This document shows positions 36,338 through 46,371 of a stretch of 64,000 bases of DNA, one piece after another. This DNA comes from Clostridium sp. AN503 (lineage in GTDB: Bacteria > Bacillota > Clostridia > Lachnospirales > Lachnospiraceae), in NCBI RefSeq assembly GCF_040719375.1, contig NZ_JBFDTP010000001.1, positions 1,518,817-1,582,816 on the forward strand, given 5' to 3'. Each line of letters begins with the position of its first letter. The first letter of the stretch is position 1. A program made the translations under genes and the position numbers. Below the pieces are notes generated by a model. That model ran no database searches. It saw nothing but the letters and a program-made list of their open reading frames with translations, and was not told the origin of the DNA.

Positions 36338-36781
36338 ATGAAGATTGTAATCGGTAATGACCATACGGCTCTGGAGATGAAGGAAGAGATCAGGGCGTAT
36401 GTGGAATCGAAGGGGTATGAAGTGATTGATGTCGGGACAAACGGTCATGAGAGCTGTGACTATCCAGAATTCGGAGAGAAGGTCGGCCGTGCGGTAGCTG
36501 CCGGGGAGGCGGATTATGGTATTGCCATCTGCGGCACCGGCATCGGGATCGGCATTGCGGCGGGGAAGGTAAAGGGAGTGCGGGTCTGCACCTGCAGCGA
36601 GCCCTACAGCGCCAGGCTGTCCCGGATGCACAATGACACCAACGTCCTTACCTTCGGCGCCCGGGTCATCGGAGTGGAGATGGCAAAGATGATCGTAGAT
36701 GAGTGGCTGGACAACAGCTATGAGGGGGGACGGCATAAACGCAGGGTGGATCAGCTGATGGAGATTGAGAAGCGGCAGTGA
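36338..36781 (+). CDS. rpiB: Ribose-5-phosphate isomerase B / sugar isomerase RpiB-LacAB family
   Basis: 147 residues. Signatures: GNDHTALEMKEEI, YPEFGEKVGRAV, GIAICGTGIGIGIAAGKVKGVR (catalytic Cys), ARLSRMHNDTNVLTFGARVIG. Interconverts ribose-5-P and ribulose-5-P, or allose/galactose phosphates in relatives. GAGGAG precedes the ATG. Confidence 0.94.
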   Translation: MKIVIGNDHTALEMKEEIRAYVESKGYEVIDVGTNGHESCDYPEFGEKVGRAVAAGEADYGIAICGTGIGIGIAAGKVKGVRVCTCSEPYSARLSRMHNDTNVLTFGARVIGVEMAKMIVDEWLDNSYEGGRHKRRVDQLMEIEKRQ

Positions 36782-36831
36782 CTGGATAAAAACGTGTATG
36801 TCATAGTATAATATCATAGTAAAAAGGATAG

Positions 36832-36880
36832 AATGAGCGGAGAAATTGCGGTGTGGACTGCATTTTTCCGCTCATTTTGT
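36832..36880 (+). terminator. Intrinsic terminator after rpiB
   Basis: AATGAGCGGA (36832-36841) pairs perfectly with TCCGCTCATT (36867-36876), 25-base loop, followed by TTGTTTT. Confidence 0.75.
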
Positions 36881-36927
36881 TTTGAAAATCATATAACAGA
36901 AATTAATTGATAAAAAATGCACAGAGT

Positions 36928-37040
36928 AAACGTTTGAGTTTTGTGGAATGTGTACAAGTTTACTTAAAACGTATCGTTTGTTTCACGAATAGTTTGTAAA
37001 AATATTATATGCTATGATATTTGCAACAAGTTAAACGTTT
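36928..37040. promoter_or_regulatory. Three LacI-type operator candidates upstream of the glucuronide operon
   Basis: AAACGTTT at 36928-36935, AAACGTATCGTTT at 36967-36979 and AAACGTTT at 37033-37040. The CG-centred AAACG/CGTTT dyad is typical of LacI/GalR sites. The last lies 23 bases before the regulator ATG, and a TATATG/TATGAT -10 region (37006-37018) lies between the second and third. Spacing suggests looping and autoregulation. A CcpA (cre) site is an alternative reading for individual copies. Confidence 0.5.
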
Positions 37041-37063
37041 GCGAAATACTGAGGGGAGGAGAC

Positions 37064-38089
37064 ATGAAACCAAAGCAGGTGACGATCAAGGATGTTGCCA
37101 GAGAAGCGGGTGTTTCGGTGGCTACCGTTTCGAGAGCACTTAATGGCCTTGGGGGGTTAAGTGAGGAGACCCGGGAGTATGTCCTTAGTGTCTGCGAGAA
37201 GCTGGCATATGTACCTAATACACTGGCGAGAGGACTGGTGATGCAGCACACCCAGACCATTGGGCTTGTGGTGCCGGATATCACCAGTCCTTTCTATTCC
37301 AGGTTGATGGTCCTGGCGGCAGCCGAGGCAAAACTGTGTGGATATCAGGTGCTTTTGTGCAGCAGTTTCCGAAATTATGAAATGGAGATGGATTATTTCA
37401 AGCTGTTGATCGGGAATCAGGTGGAGGGTATCTTATTTTTTCCAGTGGGGGAAGAAAGCGCTAAGAATCTGTATCATTTTCTGCGGTATGTGCCGATTGT
37501 GGCTTTGAACCAGATGCCGGAGGGAAATCCGATTCCGTACGTGTGTGCAGATGAAAGGAGGAGTGGACAGCTTGCAGCTGAGTATCTGATCGGGTGTGGA
37601 TGTCGGAATCTCCTGTTTATAGGCTATGAGGACCGTCTTGCCCATCGGTGCCGGGCGGAGAGTTTTTTATATGCTGCGGAGCAGGCGGGGATCTACGCAG
37701 AGATATTTGAGAGTGAGGGCCGGTATAAAAGCAGTTTTGAACGAGGTTACCGGCAGTTCAGTGAATTTTTGGGGCAGAAGCGTTTTAAACCGGAGGGAGT
37801 GATCGCAGCAAGCGATGCGACAGCAAATGGTGTGGTTAAGGCATGTATGGAGCGGAATATTGCGATTCCTGAAGATATATCTTTGATCGGCTTTGATAAT
37901 ATCAATGCAGATCTTCCGACTATTGAATTGACTTCTGTGTCTATTTCCCACAGTCATCATGTGAAACGGGCTATTGAACTGCTGATCCGAATGAGAGACG
38001 GGCGCAGGGTAAAAGAAAATGAGAAGCATATTTTTCTGCTGCCAGAACTGGTGGAGAGGGACTCTTGCTGGAAGAGGACATCAGATTGA
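37064..38089 (+). CDS. LacI-family transcriptional regulator
   Basis: 341 residues. N-terminal HTH (VTIKDVAREAGVSVATVSRALNG), hinge helix and a periplasmic-binding-like ligand domain (TQTIGLVVPDITSPFYSRLM, GVIAASDATANGVVKACMERNIAIPEDISLIGFDNI). GGGGAGGAG precedes the ATG. First gene of the cluster ending at 48755 and probably its sugar-responsive repressor. Confidence 0.94.
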   Translation: MKPKQVTIKDVAREAGVSVATVSRALNGLGGLSEETREYVLSVCEKLAYVPNTLARGLVMQHTQTIGLVVPDITSPFYSRLMVLAAAEAKLCGYQVLLCSSFRNYEMEMDYFKLLIGNQVEGILFFPVGEESAKNLYHFLRYVPIVALNQMPEGNPIPYVCADERRSGQLAAEYLIGCGCRNLLFIGYEDRLAHRCRAESFLYAAEQAGIYAEIFESEGRYKSSFERGYRQFSEFLGQKRFKPEGVIAASDATANGVVKACMERNIAIPEDISLIGFDNINADLPTIELTSVSISHSHHVKRAIELLIRMRDGRRVKENEKHIFLLPELVERDSCWKRTSD

Positions 38090-38123
38090 TAAAATAATCA
38101 GATCAGAAGAGGAGGTGTGTTGT

Positions 38124-39557
38124 TTGATAAAAGAGAAAAAACACGTGCTGTTCATCCAGACTGACCAGTGGTCTGGCAGTTATTTTGGCTTTGCTGGACA
38201 TCCGTCGGTGATGACGCCGACGATCGACCAGTTAGCGCGGGACGGTATCGTGTTTGACCGGTGTTACAGTACTTGTCCGGTATGTATCCCGGCTCGAAGG
38301 AGTTTAATGACAGGGACCAGCCCTCGGACCCATGGGGACCGTCTGTATCAGGACCGGCTTCCCATGCCGGAAATGCCGACGTTGGCAGAGGCGTTTAAAA
38401 GAGGCGGCTATCAAACTGTGGCGGTGGGGAAATTGCATGTATATCCACAGAGGAACAGGATTGGCTTTGATGAGGTCATTCTGCAGGAGGAAGGGCGGTA
38501 TGAGTTTGGTGTGGTGGATGATTACCAAATCTGGCTGGGAGAACAGGGCTACGTGGGCCAGGAATTTGCCCATGGGATGGGCAACAATACTTATCTGGCG
38601 CGGCCCTGGCCGCTGCCGGAGTATACCCATCCGACAGCATGGACGACCCGTGAGATGGTACGGCAGATAAAACGGCGTGACCCGTGCCGACCATTTTTCT
38701 TCTATATTTCTTATCAATTTCCTCATCCGCCGTTGGTCCCGCCTGCAGATTACCTGGCTATGTATGGAGCGGACAGCGTGATCCCGCCGGTGGAAGGCGA
38801 CTGGGAAGATGACAGTTTGGTGATAAGATACATGACAGAAAATTCACACATCTATAGTGCCAGGGAAATCCAGTTGGCGAGACGGGCGTATTTTGCACAG
38901 TGTACCTATATTGACCATCAGATCCGATTGCTTATAGGGACTCTCAGGGAGCAAGGGCTTTTACATAATACGCTGATTGTGTTTACCAGTGATCACGGGG
39001 ATATGCTGTTTGACCACCATATCGTTGGTAAACGGTGCTTTTATGAAGCTTCAGCCAATATACCGTTGATTTTCTCCGGAAAGCCGGTGGAAGAAAAGAG
39101 GGGGATGGTGGATGGGCGATTGGCCTGTCTGGAGGATGTGATGCCTACTCTGCTGGAGTTTTGCGGTCTGCCGAAGCCGGAAACTGTGGAGGGATTTTCT
39201 TTGTTTGGAGATGAGACCCGACACTGCCTGTTTGGTGAGATCAGTGAAGGCGTGAAGGCTACCAGGATGATCCTGGATGAAAGGTATAAGCTTATTTACT
39301 ATCCGTTTGGCAATAAAAAGCAGTTGTTTGATATCAAAAAGGACCGGCAGGAGCTTCATGATCTGGCAGGACAGGAGAAATACCGGGTAGTTAGTGAGCG
39401 ATTGGAAGAAGAGCTGATACGGGAGCTGTATGGGGAGGACCGCAGATGGGTTGTGGACGGGAAACTGGTCGGTGAAGCATGTCCGGAATATGCGCCGTCA
39501 CAGGATTATGGTTTTTCAAACCAGCGGGGGCTTCACTGGCCTCCGCCGGAAAAATAA
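38124..39557 (+). CDS. Type I (Cys) sulfatase, cytosolic
   Basis: 477 residues from a TTG start at 38124 (GGAGGTG 6 bases upstream; no suitable ATG). HVLFIQTDQWSG begins the fold; Cys54 in CIPAR is the formylglycine site; GKLHVYP replaces the usual GKWH; SDHGDMLFDHHIVGK gives the second metal site. Ends NKKQLFDIKKDRQELHDLA. No signal peptide. Sits directly upstream of a GH3, an ABC importer and a beta-glucuronidase, so it probably removes sulfate from imported oligosaccharides. Confidence 0.9.
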   Translation: MIKEKKHVLFIQTDQWSGSYFGFAGHPSVMTPTIDQLARDGIVFDRCYSTCPVCIPARRSLMTGTSPRTHGDRLYQDRLPMPEMPTLAEAFKRGGYQTVAVGKLHVYPQRNRIGFDEVILQEEGRYEFGVVDDYQIWLGEQGYVGQEFAHGMGNNTYLARPWPLPEYTHPTAWTTREMVRQIKRRDPCRPFFFYISYQFPHPPLVPPADYLAMYGADSVIPPVEGDWEDDSLVIRYMTENSHIYSAREIQLARRAYFAQCTYIDHQIRLLIGTLREQGLLHNTLIVFTSDHGDMLFDHHIVGKRCFYEASANIPLIFSGKPVEEKRGMVDGRLACLEDVMPTLLEFCGLPKPETVEGFSLFGDETRHCLFGEISEGVKATRMILDERYKLIYYPFGNKKQLFDIKKDRQELHDLAGQEKYRVVSERLEEELIRELYGEDRRWVVDGKLVGEACPEYAPSQDYGFSNQRGLHWPPPEK

Positions 39558-39581
39558 TGAGAAAGGAGCGTGTGTAAGAAC

Positions 39582-41324
39582 ATGGTTGATTTAAAACAGA
39601 AGCCGTTTTATCTCTCAGAGCAGCAGATTCAGTGGGTACAGGAGACGTTGCAGGGCATGACGGTCGAGGAAAAAATCGGACAGCTTTTTATCATGCTGGA
39701 CCGCAAAAAGGATAGGGAGGAAGCGAAACTCCTTTTTGAGAAATACCATATTGGCGGATGCCGATATCAAAATGAGCCGGCAGAAAAGATCTATGAGCAA
39801 AACCGGTTTTATCAGGAACACAGCAAAATCCCTCTCTTGATCGCGTGTAACTGCGATAACGGAGGCAGCGGGGCATGTTCTGATGGCACTCATATTGCAA
39901 CGGCTGCGGCATGTGGGGCCACTGATGATGATACGACCTCCTGGAATGTCGGTTATGTAAGCGGTGCAGAAGGGGCTGCCGTAGGCTGTAACTGGGATTT
40001 TGGACCGGTATGCGACCTTCTCTACAACTGGAGAAATACCATTATCAATACTCGTTCTTATGGCAGAGTTCCGGACGAGGTGATCAAGAATTGCAGGGCT
40101 TACATTGATGGCGTCAAGCAGGGGGGGATGGCGGTATGCTGCAAACATTTTCCCGGGGATGGCGTAGAGGAATTGGACCAGCACCTGGTAATGGGGGTCA
40201 ATACTTTAAGCTGCGAACAGTGGGACGAGACCTTCGGATATGTCTACAAGACTCTGATAGATGATGGGATTCCCAGCATCATGGTGGGACATATCGCACT
40301 GCCGGAGTATTCAAGGAAGCTTAAGCCTGGAATCCAGGACAGGGAGATCATGCCTGCTACGCTGTCTCCGGAGCTGTTACAGGGACTCCTGCGGGAACAG
40401 CTTGGTTTTAATGGTTTGCTGCTTACGGACGCATCCCACATGGCAGGGATGACTTCTGCCATGCCGCGCAGTATGCAGGTCCCATGTGCGATCGCTGCCG
40501 GATGTGATATGTTCCTGTTCTTTAATGATATCGAGGAAGACTTTGGATATATGCTGAAAGGCTACCAGGACGGAATCCTGACAGAGGAGCGTTTAAATGA
40601 CGCAGTAACCAGAATTTTGGGATTGAAGGCATACTTAAATCTTCCTCAAAAGCAGAAGGAGGGAAGACTGGTTCCGCCAAAGGAGGGGCTTTCTGTCATC
40701 GGGTGTGAGAAACACCTAAAGATGGCGGCCATGGCGGCAAAAAAGAGCATTACACTTGTGAAGGATACCCACAAAAATCTGCCGGTATCTCCTGCTACCC
40801 ATAAGCGGGCCTATGTGTATGTGATCAGCAGCCCGCCTGTATCACGGGGCAATAAAGCCGATCCGGTAAAGCAGTTGGTTCGGGAAGAAATGGAACAGTA
40901 CGGCTACCAGGTGACCATGCACGATAGTTTTTATGATCTTTCCGTGAAAGGAGAGGTCAGCAGGGAAGAAGAACTCAGAACAGTCATTATTGGCAAGGTG
41001 GAGGAGTTTAAGCAGAAATATGATTGTGTATTTGTGTTTATCAATATGAAAGGCTATGCGCAGCAGAACAATGTGCGGCTGGAGTGGTCCATTGGGCATT
41101 CTGTGGAAATCCCATGGTATGTGAGGGAACTGCCGACCATATTTGTTTCGCTGAATTACACCAACCACCTGTTGGACGTCCCAATGGCAAAAACTTTTAT
41201 TAACGCCTATGCTCCCACAAGGGAGGTGGTGCGGCAAACCCTGCAGAAGGCGGCAGGTGAAGCTTCCTTCGAGGGCCATTATGATGACAATGTATTCTGC
41301 GGAAGATGGGATACCAGACTGTAA
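39582..41324 (+). CDS. Glycoside hydrolase family 3 (beta-N-acetylhexosaminidase-like)
   Basis: 580 residues. GH3 barrel: MTVEEKIGQLFIM, NWDFGPVCDLLYN, KHFPGDGVEELDQH (KHFPG...H as in NagZ-type enzymes), nucleophile Asp in LLLTDASHMAGM. A smaller C-terminal alpha/beta domain follows from about residue 390. No signal peptide, so it acts in the cytosol. The KHFPGDG...H signature favours N-acetylhexosamine release, consistent with amino-sugar/uronate oligosaccharides. Start at ATG 39582; a GTG at 39570 abuts the ribosome binding site. Confidence 0.88.
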   Translation: MVDLKQKPFYLSEQQIQWVQETLQGMTVEEKIGQLFIMLDRKKDREEAKLLFEKYHIGGCRYQNEPAEKIYEQNRFYQEHSKIPLLIACNCDNGGSGACSDGTHIATAAACGATDDDTTSWNVGYVSGAEGAAVGCNWDFGPVCDLLYNWRNTIINTRSYGRVPDEVIKNCRAYIDGVKQGGMAVCCKHFPGDGVEELDQHLVMGVNTLSCEQWDETFGYVYKTLIDDGIPSIMVGHIALPEYSRKLKPGIQDREIMPATLSPELLQGLLREQLGFNGLLLTDASHMAGMTSAMPRSMQVPCAIAAGCDMFLFFNDIEEDFGYMLKGYQDGILTEERLNDAVTRILGLKAYLNLPQKQKEGRLVPPKEGLSVIGCEKHLKMAAMAAKKSITLVKDTHKNLPVSPATHKRAYVYVISSPPVSRGNKADPVKQLVREEMEQYGYQVTMHDSFYDLSVKGEVSREEELRTVIIGKVEEFKQKYDCVFVFINMKGYAQQNNVRLEWSIGHSVEIPWYVRELPTIFVSLNYTNHLLDVPMAKTFINAYAPTREVVRQTLQKAAGEASFEGHYDDNVFCGRWDTRL

Positions 41325-41367
41325 TATGTGTGTAATTGTATCAAAAAATAAAAAGGGGAGGTAACAG

Positions 41368-42267
41368 ATGAACAAGAAATCGAAAAAGCGTACACGGAAA
41401 GAACTGTTGGTAGGCATGGGATTTATCCTGCCGAGTTTGTGTGGGTTTCTGGTATTTACATTCATCCCTGTGCTGATTTCACTGTTTTTAAGTTTTACCA
41501 AGTGGAACTTCATGGAAGGGTGGGGGGCGATCAAGTTCACCGGGTTGTCCAATTATATCCGGCTGTTTTCGGATGAGTGGTTTATCAATTCTTACAAAAA
41601 CAACATTATCTTTACGGCAATTACGGTACCGGTTCTGATTGCACTGGGCCTGGTGATGGCAAGCATCATCAACAAGCACATCTGGGGAGGCGGCGCAGTG
41701 CGCACGATGATCTTTATTCCCTACATTGCCAGTGTCGTTGCTGTCTGTGCGGTGTGGATGGTGCTTCTGCAGCCCAGCTATGGGCCGATCAACCAGTTTT
41801 TGAGGCTTTTGGGAGTTGAGAACCCGCCGGGGTGGCTGGCGGATTTCAAATGGTCGCTGCCGTCTATTATGGTAATCTACATATGGCAGCAGGTGGGGTA
41901 TTATTCTATCGTGTTTTTATCGGGGCTTAAGGGGATCCCGGAGGACGTATATGAGGCCGCGAGAGTAGACGGAGCGTCGTCTATACGCCAGTTTTTTTCT
42001 ATTACGATCCCGTTGATCTCGCCGACTACTTTTTTCCTGACGATCATGGGGATCATTGGTTCTTTTAAAGTATTTGACCAGATCAGCGTCCTGACTCAGG
42101 GCGGTCCCGGGAGTTCCAGCTCTGTTATGGCGTACTATGTATACCGAACGGCGTTTGAATATTTTGATATGGGATATGCCAATACGCTGGCATGGGCGCT
42201 TTTTGTGCTGGTGTTTGTGGTGACGCTTATCCAGTGGAAGCTTCAGGACCGATTCACATTAGAATAA
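41368..42267 (+). CDS. Carbohydrate ABC transporter permease (UgpA/MsmF type)
   Basis: 299 residues, six helices; EAA loop EAARVDGASSIRQFFSITIPLISPTTFF. GGGGAGG before the ATG. One of two permeases of a CUT1 oligosaccharide importer. No ATPase gene is present in the cluster; a shared MsmK-type ATPase elsewhere is likely. Confidence 0.92.
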   Translation: MNKKSKKRTRKELLVGMGFILPSLCGFLVFTFIPVLISLFLSFTKWNFMEGWGAIKFTGLSNYIRLFSDEWFINSYKNNIIFTAITVPVLIALGLVMASIINKHIWGGGAVRTMIFIPYIASVVAVCAVWMVLLQPSYGPINQFLRLLGVENPPGWLADFKWSLPSIMVIYIWQQVGYYSIVFLSGLKGIPEDVYEAARVDGASSIRQFFSITIPLISPTTFFLTIMGIIGSFKVFDQISVLTQGGPGSSSSVMAYYVYRTAFEYFDMGYANTLAWALFVLVFVVTLIQWKLQDRFTLE

Positions 42268-42280
42268 AGGAGGGAGTCAG

Positions 42281-43111
42281 ATGAAGAGTAAAAAGGTAAC
42301 AAAAGTGATTCTGACAGCCCTGTTCTGGGGAATTGGGCTGACCATGCTGATGCCGCTTATGTGGATGATCTCCACAGCCTGCAAGGTAGAGGCGGATGTT
42401 TTTAATTTCCCGATCCAGTGGATTCCACCCAGATGGAATTTTGTAGAAAATATGAAAGAGGTGTGGGGCGGCGAATATAATTTTGGTTTGTATTATTTAA
42501 ACTCCATCAAAGTGACCATCCTTGCCACCTTCTTTCAGGTGTTCGTCTCCGCTCTGGGCGCTTACGGGTTTTCCAAAGTAGATTTTCCGGGCAGGGATAA
42601 GATATTCCTGGCCTATCTTGCCACGATGATGATACCGCCGCAGGTTACGATCGTTTCCCAGTTCATAATCATGCGGAACATTGGCCTGTATAACAGTCAC
42701 ATGGGATTGATCATGATGCTGGCCTTCAGTGTCTACGGTGTATTTCTTCTGCGGCAGGCCATGATGGCGATCCCGGAATCCCTGTCGGAATCTGCCAAGA
42801 TTGACGGGGCAGGACACCTGACCATATTTTTCCACATCATCCTGCCGATGATCAAACCGTCTTTGGCTACTTTGGCAACACTTAAGTTTGTCTGGACCTG
42901 GAATGACTATCAGGCTCCTCTGGTATTTTTAAACAGCCGGGAGCTGTATACGATCCAGTTGGGCATGAAGCAGTTTGCATCGGAATCAGGAAGCTATTAC
43001 TCATTGATCATGGCAGCCGCCGTTTCGGCGATCCTGCCGCTTGTCATCGTATTTCTATTCTGCCAGCGTTTTGTAGTCGACGGGATCGCTACAGGGGCAG
43101 TAAAGGGATAA
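42281..43111 (+). CDS. Carbohydrate ABC transporter permease (UgpE/MsmG type)
   Basis: 276 residues, six helices; EAA loop ESAKIDGAGHLTIFFHIILPMIKPSLATL. GGAGGG upstream, 13 bases after the first permease. Partner subunit of the importer. Confidence 0.92.
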   Translation: MKSKKVTKVILTALFWGIGLTMLMPLMWMISTACKVEADVFNFPIQWIPPRWNFVENMKEVWGGEYNFGLYYLNSIKVTILATFFQVFVSALGAYGFSKVDFPGRDKIFLAYLATMMIPPQVTIVSQFIIMRNIGLYNSHMGLIMMLAFSVYGVFLLRQAMMAIPESLSESAKIDGAGHLTIFFHIILPMIKPSLATLATLKFVWTWNDYQAPLVFLNSRELYTIQLGMKQFASESGSYYSLIMAAAVSAILPLVIVFLFCQRFVVDGIATGAVKG

Positions 43112-43143
43112 TAACAAACTATTTATTGAAGGAGGGTATCAGA

Positions 43144-44517
43144 ATGAAAAAACACAACAGGATGATGGCAGCTATTATGGCAGCAGCTCTTGCAGCTTCG
43201 GTTTTGTCCGGATGCGGAGGGAAGACAAAAGATGAGGCGGGTACAGCCACAGGAGGAGCAGGCGGCCAGGAGGCTGCATCTGCAGATGAGACAGTAAATC
43301 TGCGCTTTGTGTCATGGCAGACTGCATACAAGGATTTGAATGAGAAGGTTGCAGAAGCCTACACCAAAGAACATCCCAACATCACGGTCACATTTGACTA
43401 TTATGGAGATATGACGGCTACTGAGTATTACAAAAAAGTGGATCTGATGGTTATGGGCGGCGAGGAGATGGATATCTTGATGACATCTGCATTCCCGGAG
43501 CATGCACAGCGGGCGGGTTCCGGCGCGTACCTGCCGCTTGAGGAATATTTTGAGAAAGAGGGAATCAAGCCAGAGGATGCATATGCGATCGTACAGAAAG
43601 TTGGCGGCAAGATGTATGGCATTCCGGGAGACTTAAAATCATGGTTTGTCCTGATCAATAAAGATTATCTGGATGAAGCAGGACTTCCGGTACCGGACCT
43701 TGACTGGACCTGGGATGATTACCGCGATTATGCTGCAAAGCTGACTCAGGGCGAGGGCGCTAATAAGCGTTATGGAAGCTATTTTCACACATGGGATCAT
43801 TATGACTATATGGGAATGTGGTCCAATTACCCGGATAACCCCATGTTTAATGCCGATATGACTGCAGTGAATTTTGACCATCCAATGTACAAAGAGTGGC
43901 TGCAATTCCGCAGTGATCTGGAGCAGGCAGACAAGAGCCAGGTTCCGTATGCAGATGTGACTTCCATGAATATGAACTATCGTGACAAGTTTTTCAACGG
44001 ACAGATCGCTATGCTTCCGATTGGAAATTTCATCGTTCCGGAGTTGGACGACCAGGATAAATACCCTCATGATTTTGTTGCCACGTTCGCGCCAATCCCG
44101 GCATGGAAGGACGCGGAACCGGGCACCACATACACAGAGTCTCATTTTTATTCCATCAGCAAGACGTCCAAGCATCCCCAGGAGGCGTATGATTTTATCC
44201 GCTTCTATACAACAGAGGGCATGAAGATCCGCGGAATCAGCGTTTCGGCTGAAAAGGGCGCCGACAAGATGGAATTCATGAATATGCAGATTGAAGAACC
44301 GAAATATGTGGATGTCGAGGCATTGGAGAAGGTTATGAACAATCCGGCATGGAAGGATAACGTATACCAGAATGTACCTACTTACAATAAAGAAATGTCT
44401 CAGATGATGGTTGAGGAGTGCGCAAAGTTCCTTTTAGGGACAGATACGCTGGATAATGTGGTAGATTCTATGATGAAGAAAGGTACTCAGATGATGAAGG
44501 AAAAAGGCGCTGATTAA
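43144..44517 (+). CDS. Extracellular sugar-binding lipoprotein of the ABC importer
   Basis: 457 residues from ATG 43144 (GAAGGAGGG upstream). Lipobox VLSGC, then a family 1 solute-binding fold (VNLRFVSWQTAYKDLNEKVAEAYTKEHPNITVTFDYYGD, NFIVPELDDQ, SISKTSKHPQEAYDFIRFYTT). Delivers an oligosaccharide to the permeases. It is unusual that it follows rather than precedes the permeases. Confidence 0.92.
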   Translation: MKKHNRMMAAIMAAALAASVLSGCGGKTKDEAGTATGGAGGQEAASADETVNLRFVSWQTAYKDLNEKVAEAYTKEHPNITVTFDYYGDMTATEYYKKVDLMVMGGEEMDILMTSAFPEHAQRAGSGAYLPLEEYFEKEGIKPEDAYAIVQKVGGKMYGIPGDLKSWFVLINKDYLDEAGLPVPDLDWTWDDYRDYAAKLTQGEGANKRYGSYFHTWDHYDYMGMWSNYPDNPMFNADMTAVNFDHPMYKEWLQFRSDLEQADKSQVPYADVTSMNMNYRDKFFNGQIAMLPIGNFIVPELDDQDKYPHDFVATFAPIPAWKDAEPGTTYTESHFYSISKTSKHPQEAYDFIRFYTTEGMKIRGISVSAEKGADKMEFMNMQIEEPKYVDVEALEKVMNNPAWKDNVYQNVPTYNKEMSQMMVEECAKFLLGTDTLDNVVDSMMKKGTQMMKEKGAD

Positions 44518-44533
44518 TTAGGGGGGACATCGT

Positions 44534-46309
44534 ATGCTATATCCTGAAATGACAAAAAGCCGCATGGTTTTTGACTTGAATGGGGTGTGGGATTTTAAGC
44601 TTTTAAAGGCGGACGAGCAATATGCGCCGGGGGAGAATGCTCTGTGTAAAGATATGATCCCGATGCCGGTACCATCCTCTTACAATGATATTTATGAGGG
44701 AAAGGCGTTTGCGGACCATGTGGGGGATATGTTATACAAAAGGAAGCTTACGGTGACGCATCAGATGCTGGAGGGCCGTCTGGTCCTCCGGTTCGGAAGC
44801 GTTACTCACAAGGCGGAGGTGTGGCTGAATGGAGAATGTCTGGGAAGCCACCGGGGCGGATTCCTGCCGTTTCAGTTTGACATCACCGGGAAAGCACGGG
44901 AGGGAGAAAATGATCTTGCAGTGGTGGTAAATAATATTGTGGACAGCACAACTCTCCCTGCGGGCAGAGTTGTACGCCAGAAATTCCCCGGACTGCCAGA
45001 GGAGATACATAATCTGCCCAATTTTGACTTTTACAATTATTCGGGTATTATGCGCCCGGTATGTCTTTACACGATGCCCAGGCAATATATTGAGGATATT
45101 ACGGTATATGGCAGGATGGACGGCTCCTTTTCCTGGGAAACAGTCTGCCGGGGAGACGGTGAAGTAACTGTAAAAGTGTTGGATCCTTCCAGTAAAGAAG
45201 TGTTTTCAGCAGGCGGGAGAACTGGAACGGGACAACTGGATTCCGTGAGTCTTTGGGCGCCGGAACATCCTGCGATGTACAGACTGGAGGTTACGCTGAA
45301 GGGGACGGACGGGGAATGGGACTGCTATGAAGAAGCGTTTGGATTTCGGGAGGTGGAGATACGGGACTGCCATCTCTGCTTAAATGGTAAGCCTGTTTAC
45401 TTAAAGGGTTTTGGCAAGCATGAGGATACGCCTGTCCGTGGGAGAGGCTTTGATATGGCGTACAATGTAAAAGACATTGCGTTGTTAAAATGGATTGGAG
45501 CCAACTCGTTCCGGACCAGTCATTATCCTTACTGTGAGGAAATGCTGCGGCTCTGTGACCGCGAGGGAATCCTGGTCATTGATGAAGCCCCGGCAGTGGG
45601 ACTCCATACAGGTTTTTCGGCAACTGGTATGCTTGGAGGAAAACCAGAGGGTACGTGGTCTCAGCTTAAGACAGCCGGGCATCACCGGGAAGTCCTGCGG
45701 GATATGGTGGAACGGGATAAAAACCATCCCTGTGTCGTCATCTGGAGCGTTGCCAATGAACCGGCCAGCGAGGAGGATGGTGCGAAGGAGTATTTTGAAC
45801 CTCTCGTGCGCCTGACAAAAGAGCTGGATGTGCAGAAGCGCCCGGTGACACTGGTAACCTATGAGGGTTCCAGCCCGGAGGCCTGCAAAGTGGCTGAGCT
45901 GTGTGATGTTATTATCATAAACCGTTACCGGGGCTGGTATGATACAGAGGGAAACCTGCCCGGAGCCGCGGCGCTTTTGAAGGACGAGCTGGAACGTTTT
46001 CACCGGCGCTGCCCGGATAAACCCATTATGCTGGGGGAGTATGGGGCAGACACAATTGCAGGTCTGCATGATATAAACAGCAGGCTGTTCAGCGAGGAAT
46101 ACCAGGCAGACTTTTTAAAAGCCTACGGGGAGGTTTTTGACTCTCTGGCTTATATCACCGGGGAGCATGTGTGGAATTTTGCCGACTTTGCTACAGCGGA
46201 AAATATCAAGCGGGTGAATGGAAATAAGAAAGGTGTATTCACCAGAGACAGAACGCCGAAAATGGCGGCCCATTTCCTTCGGAAACGTTGGAAGGGCGCC
46301 GGTTACTGA
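44534..46309 (+). CDS. Beta-glucuronidase (GH2), cytosolic
   Basis: 591 residues. N-terminal jelly-roll (about 10-180, with NFDFYNYSGIMRPVCLYT), Ig-like domain (about 185-275), then a (beta/alpha)8 barrel. Acid/base E409 in WSVANEP, nucleophile E502 in MLGEYGAD, and the N-x-K pair N564/K566 in NGNKKGVFTRDRTPK that distinguishes glucuronidases from galactosidases by contacting the uronate carboxylate. No signal peptide. The loop between the barrel's first strand and helix is short, arguing against an E. coli-like Loop 1 enzyme. Hydrolyses glucuronic acid from imported glycans; glucuronide drug conjugates are possible secondary substrates. Confidence 0.93.
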   Translation: MLYPEMTKSRMVFDLNGVWDFKLLKADEQYAPGENALCKDMIPMPVPSSYNDIYEGKAFADHVGDMLYKRKLTVTHQMLEGRLVLRFGSVTHKAEVWLNGECLGSHRGGFLPFQFDITGKAREGENDLAVVVNNIVDSTTLPAGRVVRQKFPGLPEEIHNLPNFDFYNYSGIMRPVCLYTMPRQYIEDITVYGRMDGSFSWETVCRGDGEVTVKVLDPSSKEVFSAGGRTGTGQLDSVSLWAPEHPAMYRLEVTLKGTDGEWDCYEEAFGFREVEIRDCHLCLNGKPVYLKGFGKHEDTPVRGRGFDMAYNVKDIALLKWIGANSFRTSHYPYCEEMLRLCDREGILVIDEAPAVGLHTGFSATGMLGGKPEGTWSQLKTAGHHREVLRDMVERDKNHPCVVIWSVANEPASEEDGAKEYFEPLVRLTKELDVQKRPVTLVTYEGSSPEACKVAELCDVIIINRYRGWYDTEGNLPGAAALLKDELERFHRRCPDKPIMLGEYGADTIAGLHDINSRLFSEEYQADFLKAYGEVFDSLAYITGEHVWNFADFATAENIKRVNGNKKGVFTRDRTPKMAAHFLRKRWKGAGY

Positions 46310-46371
46310 CTTGGCAGAAAATTGGTATGTGGTATGAACGGATAGCGGCGAGGAGAAAGTGAGGGACAGGT

